Positions 1 to 4,226 of a stretch of 6,025 nt of DNA are shown in pieces; position 1 is the first letter of the stretch, and each line of letters opens with the position of its first letter. The notes under the pieces are model-generated. The model searched no databases. It was not told the origin of the DNA and was given only the letters and a program-made list of their open reading frames with translations. This stretch comes from Burkholderiales bacterium (GTDB lineage Bacteria; Pseudomonadota; Gammaproteobacteria; Burkholderiales; Casimicrobiaceae). The translations under genes were made by a program, and so were the position numbers. The stretch lies in NCBI GenBank assembly GCA_031283405.1, contig JAITBX010000149.1, positions 1-6,025 on the forward strand. Reading direction: 5' to 3'.

Positions 1-280
1 CGCCGGCGCTGCACACCACGCCGTAATAAACGCCATGCGCGGCGATGTCGGCTTCCAACGCCTGCTTCGCCGCTTCGCGGTCGGCGATGTCGAACATCAG
101 CAAACGCGCCTGCCGCCCCTGCGCTGCGATGGCCGCGACGGCCGCCTCGCCCTGCGCGCGTTGACTGCGACAATGGACAACAATGTCGAACCCGTCCTCC
201 GCCAAGCGCAAAGCGATGGCGCGACCGATGCCTCGGCTCGCGCCGGTGACAAGAACGGTTCGGGAGGATGGTGGGGACAT
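1..280 (-). CDS. fabG: 3-ketoacyl-ACP reductase (FabG-type SDR), N-terminal part, cut by window edge
   Basis: Not closed inside the window: 93 codons from an ATG at 280 run off the left edge. The translation shows a short-chain dehydrogenase Rossmann start: a beta strand TVLVTG, the nucleotide-binding TGASRGIG at residues 12-19, an Arg after the second strand (HCRS, R38) suited to NADPH, an acidic D64 (FDIAD), then VYYGVVCSAG at 84-93. The last four residues stand where SDRs usually have NNAG. By family the enzyme reduces 3-ketoacyl-ACP to 3-hydroxyacyl-ACP with NADPH in the cytoplasm. Its place after a ketosynthase and an ApeP-like dehydratase makes it the APE-cluster ketoreductase (apeQ position) rather than the housekeeping FabG, though this is inference from context. 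The catalytic Ser-Tyr-Lys lies outside the window. The start codon has only a weak GGAAA upstream. Nucleotides 281-455 separate it from the dehydratase, so it is not translationally coupled to it. Confidence 0.9.
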   Translation of the reverse strand, partial: MSPPSSRTVLVTGASRGIGRAIALRLAEDGFDIVVHCRSQRAQGEAAVAAIAAQGRQARLLMFDIADREAAKQALEADIAAHGVYYGVVCSAG

Positions 281-308
281 GTTTGTTTTCCGGGGAGCGA
301 AAGGCGTC

Positions 309-314
309 ATTGTA
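309..314 (-). promoter_or_regulatory. Possible -10 box upstream of the FabG-type reductase
   Basis: On the minus strand the sequence GCTACAATG holds TACAAT (5 of 6 matches to TATAAT), with 28 nt between the box and the reductase ATG at 280. No good -35 hexamer is visible at 16-18 nt spacing. Its support is the spacing and the fact that the identical 9-mer lies 24 nt upstream of the DUF3261 lipoprotein start. It could be an internal promoter that restores expression after the hairpin-rich repeat, or chance. Confidence 0.25.
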
Positions 315-358
315 GCTCAGGGAGCCGCTGAACAAGTCGCCACGCTACGAACATGGCT

Positions 359-447
359 CCTTCCCCCGTTAGGGGAGGGTTGGGGTGGGGGCGGCAAAAT
401 CAATGTCGAAAGCGCCCATCCCCGCCTTCCCCCAGAGGGGGAAGGCG
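359..447. repeat. Intergenic hairpin pair (REP/MITE-like) between dehydratase and reductase
   Basis: Two stem-loops fill most of the gap between the dehydratase stop at 456 and the reductase. The one at 423-447 is a perfect 11-bp stem, CGCCTTCCCCC and GGGGGAAGGCG, with an AGA loop, and starts 8 nt after the dehydratase stop on the minus strand. The other, at 359-379, pairs CCTTCCCC with GGGGAGGG (8 bp, one G-U) around a 5-nt loop. Between them lies a G-rich stretch with TTGGGGTGGGG. No T-run follows either stem on the coding strand, so a factor-independent terminator is not supported. Two CCCC/GGGG-type stems in a short intergenic stretch resemble the dispersed REP-like elements of many proteobacteria. 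A copy number in the genome cannot be seen here. Confidence 0.6.
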
Positions 448-455
448 TATCAGCG

Positions 456-941
456 CTACGCCTGAACGCCGGCGCGGGAAACCGAAATCTGCCGCAAATA
501 CGCTTCCAGATCATCGGGCTGAAACACCAGCAAAGCGGCTTCGGCTAATACGGCGTCGGCAGCAGCGTCGGCATCTCGCACCGCGCAACGCATCGCCACG
601 ACGCCGCCGTCGCTCGATAACTCCTCGTCGGCGGTAATGCGCAAAACGCTACCGGCGCGGAACTGCGGCGCATGGCATCGGTAATGGCGCGTTCCGACCA
701 GAAAGCCGATCCTGACTGGCAATCCCTTCTCCAGCGCCCGCCAACCGGCCAGCACGCCGACGGTTTGCGCCATGTATTCGATGCCGACCCAGCCGGGAAC
801 GGCGGCGCCGTCGCAGAACGGGCTGTCCACTTTCAGGGCGACTTCGCAAACGACGTGCGCCTCGGCGACTTCGACAATGCGGTCGAGCAAAACCATCGGC
901 GGACGGTGCGGCAGATATTCAGCGATCGGGCGGTAAGTCAT
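456..941 (-). CDS. apeP: ApeP-like 3-hydroxyacyl-ACP dehydratase (hotdog fold)
   Basis: A 161-residue protein, the size of a single hotdog domain. It opens with YLPHRPPMVLLDRI (residues 9-22), the FabZ/FabA-type N-terminal motif, and carries VPGWVGIEYMAQTV at 48-61, which spans the central hotdog helix. E55 in this helix is the expected catalytic acid. The classical FabZ GHFPxxPVxPG His motif is replaced by SPFCDGAAVPG; this variant, and the GWVGIEYMAQ signature, are typical of the APE-cluster dehydratase group. By family it removes water from 3-hydroxyacyl-ACP to give trans-2-enoyl-ACP. With no enoyl reductase nearby, repeated cycles would build a conjugated polyene. ATG at 941 is the first Met and is followed at once by MTYRPIAEYL; the Shine-Dalgarno is weak (AGAAAG). 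The stop is TAG at 456. A repeat of about 100 nt separates it from the ketosynthase upstream. Confidence 0.92.
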   Translation of the reverse strand: MTYRPIAEYLPHRPPMVLLDRIVEVAEAHVVCEVALKVDSPFCDGAAVPGWVGIEYMAQTVGVLAGWRALEKGLPVRIGFLVGTRHYRCHAPQFRAGSVLRITADEELSSDGGVVAMRCAVRDADAAADAVLAEAALLVFQPDDLEAYLRQISVSRAGVQA

Positions 942-973
942 GGCTTGGATGTTTTCTTTCTACACATGTTTTC

Positions 974-1018
974 CCCTCTCCCGCTTGCGGGAGAGGGTGG
1001 CCGAAGGGCGGGAGAGGG
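974..1018. repeat. Intergenic hairpin repeat with a duplicated arm, between ketosynthase and dehydratase
   Basis: The 101-nt gap between the ketosynthase stop (1043) and the dehydratase start (941) holds CCCTCTCCCGC at 974-984, a TT loop, and its perfect complement GCGGGAGAGGG at 987-997. The same 11-mer GCGGGAGAGGG occurs again at 1008-1018. The left arm can therefore pair with either copy (loop of 2 or 23 nt). No T-run follows on the coding strand, so this is not a typical terminator. CCCTCTCCC/GGGAGAGGG elements are common dispersed repeats in proteobacteria. The element probably inserted in a once tighter operon junction. Confidence 0.7.
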
Positions 1019-1042
1019 GGAAGCCTTTGCATCGAGAACGCC

Positions 1043-2230
1043 TTACACTGTTTTTAACACCAGCGCGGTATTGCTGCCGCCGAAGGCAAACGAGGTGGAC
1101 AGCGCCGTCTGCACTTTCGCGGTCGCGCCTGCTGCCGCCAGCGACAACGCCGGATCGTCGGGGTCTTGAACGCCGTCCCACAAATGCGGCGGCAGACGAT
1201 GCGCGCTGTCGGTCAGCGTCAACCAAACCAGCGCTGCTTCCACCGCGCCGGCCGCGCCCAGCGTGTGGCCGGTGAGTGGCTTGGTGCTGCTGGCCGGGCA
1301 ATGCGGAAAGAGCTTCGAGATCACGCGGCTTTCCATCGCGTCGTTGTGGCGCGTGGCGGTGCCGTGCAGATTGACGTAGCCGATGTCGGTCGCCGAGCAA
1401 CCGGCGCGGTTCAGCGCTTCGAGAATAGCGGCGGTCGCGCCGGCGCCTTCGGGATCGGGCGCCGAAATGTGATGGCCGTCGGACGCTTCGCCCCATCCGG
1501 CCAGCGTGACCGCGTGTTCGTCTCCGTCACTCTGTCGCCGCATCAAAAAGAGCGCCGCGCCCTCGCCGATATTGATGCCGCAACGGTTGGCCGAAAACGG
1601 CAAGCACGGCGCTGCGCTGACCGCTTCGAGCGACGAAAATCCGGCGATGGTAAAACGGGTGAGCGTATCAACGCCGCCGGCAATCACCAAATCGGCCAGC
1701 CCCGCGCGCAACAACCGCGCGCCGCTTATCAGCGCTTTGGCGCTTGACGTGCACGCTGTCGAGACGCTGTAAACAGAGCCGGTGCAACCGAGATGCTCGG
1801 CCAACATCCGCGCCGAAGAGCCAAGCTCCTGCTGGCTGAAATGAAAACCTTCGGGGAAATAACCGTTCTGACAATGAAACTGAACGGCGTCCTCACTTTC
1901 GCCGATGCCCGTCGTGCTGGTGCCGAGAATCACGGCGATGCGATGCGCCGGGATATCGCGCGCCTGTTCGTGGAAGGCGGCCTCGATTTGCGCGAACGTC
2001 GCCAGCAGCAAAGCGTTGTTGCGCGACCTTTGCGGCAGCGGAAACCCGTCGAGCGACGGCAACGGCGTATCGACATGACCGAGCGTCAGCATCCGCCCCG
2101 GACTGTAAGTATCGCTGCGACGCATGCCCGGACTCACGCCGGAGAACAACGCTTCGCGGACATTCTCAAGTCCGTCACCCAAGGCGCAAACGATCGCCGG
2201 CGGCAACAAGATGATAGGGCTAAGGTTCAT
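1043..2230 (-). CDS. apeO: Beta-ketoacyl-ACP synthase of an aryl polyene cluster
   Basis: A full-length thiolase-fold ketosynthase of 395 residues, slightly shorter than the usual 400-415 of FabF/FabB. The Cys-His-His set is complete: C160 in SVSTACTSSAKAL, H289 in NLHGTATRHND, and H322 in KPLTGHTLGAAG. FAFGGSN near residue 381 forms the usual C-terminal glycine-rich loop. By family it condenses malonyl-ACP with a growing acyl-ACP, releasing CO2. The intact Cys argues for a catalytic subunit, not a chain-length factor. Between a DUF3261 lipoprotein and an ApeP-like dehydratase it matches the apeO position; a second synthase or chain-length factor would be expected outside the window. ATG at 2230 lies inside the 3' end of the lipoprotein gene (11-nt overlap), preceded by GAGGCGAAAGACG, a modest ribosome site, so translation is probably coupled. 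The stop is TAA at 1043, before a repeat-filled gap. Confidence 0.93.
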   Translation of the reverse strand: MNLSPIILLPPAIVCALGDGLENVREALFSGVSPGMRRSDTYSPGRMLTLGHVDTPLPSLDGFPLPQRSRNNALLLATFAQIEAAFHEQARDIPAHRIAVILGTSTTGIGESEDAVQFHCQNGYFPEGFHFSQQELGSSARMLAEHLGCTGSVYSVSTACTSSAKALISGARLLRAGLADLVIAGGVDTLTRFTIAGFSSLEAVSAAPCLPFSANRCGINIGEGAALFLMRRQSDGDEHAVTLAGWGEASDGHHISAPDPEGAGATAAILEALNRAGCSATDIGYVNLHGTATRHNDAMESRVISKLFPHCPASSTKPLTGHTLGAAGAVEAALVWLTLTDSAHRLPPHLWDGVQDPDDPALSLAAAGATAKVQTALSTSFAFGGSNTALVLKTV

Positions 2231-2879
2231 CGTCTTTCGCCTCGTTTTTTACATCGTGACTGTCAAGCGTCAGTTGATAATGCAACGCATGGTTATCCAG
2301 CACCGTGCGTCCCTGCCAAGACGAGCCGTCAAAATAGCGAATGGAAATGTTGAGCGCGCCGTCGAGAAACACTTGCCGCGCCCCCTTTTCTTCGCTCACC
2401 GTCCAACCGGACGGCAACGCGGCGCGCAGCGTATCGAGCGGCGCATAAATCAACAACAAATCATTCATGATGCGCGCCGCCGACAAACCATTGGGCAAGG
2501 GCTTCGTTTCGACGATTTCTTTTCCGTCGTAATCGAAACTGAACAAACGCGCGCCCAACGCCATGCCGATCACCGTCATCGTGTCGGCACGAATGTCGAA
2601 CACCATCTCCAGCGTTTTTTGCTCGCCGTTGCGAGTGATCGTCGCCCGCTGCTCGATGGTTCGCGGCGCAAACGCCGACGGAGAAATTTTCAAGAGCGCC
2701 AACCCGCCGGAAAGCCAGAAAGAGGCGCAAGCGGTCAAACTCAGCGCCGCCAGCGAAATAAAAACGCCGCCGAAAACAACACGAACATCACGGCCACGGG
2801 CGAACGCGCGCCGCCGAATATTCTCTCTCCGGCAGCAGTCGTTGGGCGGCGTCAAAAGCGGTGGCGTCGGCTGGCTCAT
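2220..2879 (-). CDS. DUF3261-like outer-membrane lipoprotein of the APE cluster
   Basis: 219 residues. A basic stretch (RRRAFARGRDVR, about 22-33) precedes a hydrophobic segment VVFGGVFISLAALSL and the lipobox LTAC with C51, the expected diacylated cysteine of a type II signal peptide. The mature part (about 168 residues) is mostly beta-type sequence without a catalytic motif I recognise. Its size, lipobox and place just before an APE ketosynthase fit the DUF3261 family (apeN position), a lipoprotein of unproven role thought to work with the exporter and LolA-like protein in placing the polyene lipid. I infer the family mainly from context. The start is odd: from ATG 2879 some 33 residues precede the hydrophobic segment, which is long for a lipoprotein leader, and no in-frame ATG, GTG or TTG offers a clear shorter start. 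No strong Shine-Dalgarno is visible. It ends in TAG, overlapping the ketosynthase start by 11 nt. Confidence 0.82.
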   Translation of the reverse strand: MSQPTPPLLTPPNDCCRRENIRRRAFARGRDVRVVFGGVFISLAALSLTACASFWLSGGLALLKISPSAFAPRTIEQRATITRNGEQKTLEMVFDIRADTMTVIGMALGARLFSFDYDGKEIVETKPLPNGLSAARIMNDLLLIYAPLDTLRAALPSGWTVSEEKGARQVFLDGALNISIRYFDGSSWQGRTVLDNHALHYQLTLDSHDVKNEAKDDEP

Positions 2880-2892
2880 GATTTACTTGCAT
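2788..2892 (-). other. Short alternative-frame ORF overlapping the lipoprotein N-terminus (34 aa, doubtful)
   Basis: An ATG at 2892, 13 nt upstream of the lipoprotein ATG, opens a different frame that runs 34 codons to TGA at 2788. The peptide starts MQVNHEPADATAFDAAQ and ends ARVRPWP. Its composition is protein-like, and it overlaps exactly the unusually long leader of the lipoprotein. It has no Shine-Dalgarno and sits only about 5 nt downstream of the transcription start predicted from the TACAAT box. It may be a leader peptide, the remnant of a gene removed when the upstream insert arrived, a sign of a frameshift near 2790-2890, or chance. I do not recognise it. Confidence 0.2.
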
Positions 2893-2903
2893 AAAGGTTA
2901 AGC

Positions 2904-2912
2904 ATTGTAGCA
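2904..2912 (-). promoter_or_regulatory. Possible extended -10 promoter for the lipoprotein-ketosynthase-dehydratase genes
   Basis: On the minus strand TGCTACAAT reads as an extended -10 element (TGn followed by TACAAT, 5 of 6 matches to TATAAT). There is no convincing TTGACA-like -35 box at normal spacing, which extended -10 promoters can tolerate. The AT-rich stretch TAATAAAAAAC lies just upstream. Transcription would start near 2898-2896, about 18 nt before the lipoprotein ATG at 2879. It lies in the 96-nt gap right after the secreted-protein gene, so it could restart transcription below the inserted block. Confidence 0.35.
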
Positions 2913-2975
2913 GTTGTTGTTTTTTATTACCCGTCTCGGCGAACAGGCAACGACCCCGCCCCCGCTCGTCGCCCG

Positions 2976-3929
2976 TCATTTCGCCGGAACGCTCACCTGA
3001 TCGGCGCGCAGCCAGCCGGCGCGAATGCCTTTGTAGCCTTCCCTGTAAGGGTCTTGCAGCACCAGCCAATCGCTTTTCCAATCCACGACAACGAACAGCC
3101 AACGCTGTTTTTTTTCGCCGTTTTTCCCATCGCTTTTCTCTTCCGTTTCGCCTAAACCGCGCCCACCCGCTCCGGCCAGATAAACGCGAACGACATTGCC
3201 AAACGCGGCATGGCCGAGAAACACGCTTTGACCCATATCGAAGCCGTCGGATATTTTAGGAGAAGAGCGAAGCCTGACCGGATAGCGCGTTGAAAAAGTG
3301 CGCGCCTGATCGTAGCGCCGCTCGGACAGCACCGTCTCTTTGAGAATCACCATATCGTCGTCCCGACTATCAATGGAAACGCCGTTCATGTAATAGTTGT
3401 CGACCCGCGACGCGCAGCAGCCGGGCTCCACGCTCACCGTCTTCTTGCCGTCCGGCGACACACGAAGCAACAAACGCTCCGACATCACCAGTCCTTTCAT
3501 CGTATAACCCTCGGCAGAACCGAACCAGACAATGGTTACGACTCCTTCCGAACAATGCCTGCTGCCCGAATAAACAACGTCCAAGAAGCCATCCTGATTC
3601 CAATCGATGCGGCGAAATGCTGCGAGATTCTCCGCTTTAAACGTGCGCTCGATAAACTCACACTCAGCGCTTTTCAACACAACTTCCACCGAAGAAAACT
3701 GCTGCGCATCTTGGGAGCGAAACGCTTGCGCCAACGGCGCTTTCAGGTTTTCAAATTCAGCCGCTGTAAGCGCGGGATAATCAGTAAAAAGCGGCCAAGA
3801 TCGAGACTCTGGAAAAAGAGTGTCGGATACAGCAGGAAAATCCGGCTCGTTTTGCGCCAGACATGGCGAAGCAAGCAACCACGACGCCAGCAAAGCAAAA
3901 AGAGCGCGAAGGATAGGAGATTGCTTCAT
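2976..3929 (-). CDS. Secreted protein of unknown function with Ca-loop-like motif and SH3-like C-terminus
   Basis: 317 residues from ATG 3929. The N-terminus MKQSPILRALFALLASWLLA followed by SPCLA is a clear type I signal peptide, with cleavage likely after A25 (CLA/QNE), so the mature product is periplasmic or exported. C23 is a poor lipobox (proline at -1). Residues 109-117, DWNQDGFLD, match a D-x-N-x-D-G-x-x-D calcium-loop pattern as in FG-GAP/VCBS-type or EF-hand-like loops. Cysteines at 90, 126, 171 and 172 could form disulphides. The end (about 245-313) resembles a bacterial SH3-like domain: VRVYLAG, WLFVVVDWKSDWLVL and GWLRADQV, with a charged EKSDGKNGEKK insertion. I recognise no enzyme motif and no known APE role. 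The DNA is poorer in GC than the cluster genes (27 G/C of 60 at 3781-3840). ATG 3929 follows codon 99 of a KilA-N fragment in frame, with no Shine-Dalgarno of its own visible. Confidence 0.78.
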   Translation of the reverse strand: MKQSPILRALFALLASWLLASPCLAQNEPDFPAVSDTLFPESRSWPLFTDYPALTAAEFENLKAPLAQAFRSQDAQQFSSVEVVLKSAECEFIERTFKAENLAAFRRIDWNQDGFLDVVYSGSRHCSEGVVTIVWFGSAEGYTMKGLVMSERLLLRVSPDGKKTVSVEPGCCASRVDNYYMNGVSIDSRDDDMVILKETVLSERRYDQARTFSTRYPVRLRSSPKISDGFDMGQSVFLGHAAFGNVVRVYLAGAGGRGLGETEEKSDGKNGEKKQRWLFVVVDWKSDWLVLQDPYREGYKGIRAGWLRADQVSVPAK

Positions 3930-4226
3930 GGCGGTCAGGCCGATGGCGTTGGTTTTTTCCACCCACTCCTTGACGCTGAGCTTGTAGCTGTTCAGTCCTG
4001 CCTGACTTTTAATTGCAGCGAATTCGCCGTAATTGAAATCCGGGTTATGAACCTGCTCCCAAATGCCGAGGAACTCCACGGTATTGCGGTTGCGCAGCCA
4101 GTCGGAGATGAAGAAGTCGCCATCTTTGGCTCGCAGCATGTCCGTAAGCGAAATGAAATCCATGTCGTTCTCGCTGCAAATGGCAATCATCGTGCCCTTG
4201 ACTTCGATTTTTGCTGCTTTCTTCAT
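3930..4226 (-). pseudogene. 5' fragment of a KilA-N domain gene
   Basis: 99 codons from ATG 4226. The segments KIEVKGTMIAI, DFISLTDML, ISDWLRNRNTVEFLGIWE, NPDFNYGEF and LSVKEWVEKTNAIGLTA are characteristic of chromosomal KilA-N proteins, whose domain is a DNA-binding fold first seen in phage P1 KilA. Intact relatives are much longer (roughly 270 residues) and continue past NAIG(L/I) with a glycine-rich segment and a helical part containing an EFQRLK-like motif. Here the homology stops after GLTA and the next codon is the Met of a signal peptide, so about half of the DNA-binding domain and all of the C-terminus are missing. The fragment keeps a good ribosome site (AAGGAG, supplied by the end of the exporter gene), and its ATG overlaps the exporter stop as ATGA. 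It is probably translated but unlikely to bind DNA in the normal way. A role in polyene synthesis is not expected. Confidence 0.75.

Larger units (their letters stand above)
2976..4226 (-). other. Continuous reading frame joining KilA-N fragment and secreted protein (416 aa if read as one)
   Basis: The frame from ATG 4226 to TGA 2976 has no stop, so an automatic caller would report one 416-residue protein. The strong AAGGAG ribosome site precedes ATG 4226, not ATG 3929. If translated whole, residues 1-99 would be a half KilA-N domain and residues 100-124 an internal hydrophobic signal, acting as a membrane anchor or an uncleaved or late-cleaved leader. I think two evolutionary units are joined here. 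Which start is used cannot be told from sequence. Confidence 0.6.

Noticed and set aside
359..447. CRISPR or tandem repeat array
   Set aside because: Only two dissimilar stem-loops are present, without regular spacers or repeated units.
1166..1747. 193-codon plus-strand open frame
   Set aside because: Fully antisense to the ketosynthase, rich in Arg/Gly/Ala, with no motif; the opposite strand has a complete catalytic triad.
2899..2975. Possible factor-independent terminator after the secreted-protein gene
   Set aside because: GGCGACGA can pair with TCGTTGCC (8 bp, one G-U) around a 12-nt G-rich loop, but the run that follows on the coding strand is of A, not T, so the hallmark of an intrinsic terminator is missing.
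2976..4226. Transposon or phage as carrier of the inserted block
   Set aside because: No transposase, integrase or obvious terminal inverted repeats are visible at either end; a KilA-N fragment alone does not show a prophage.
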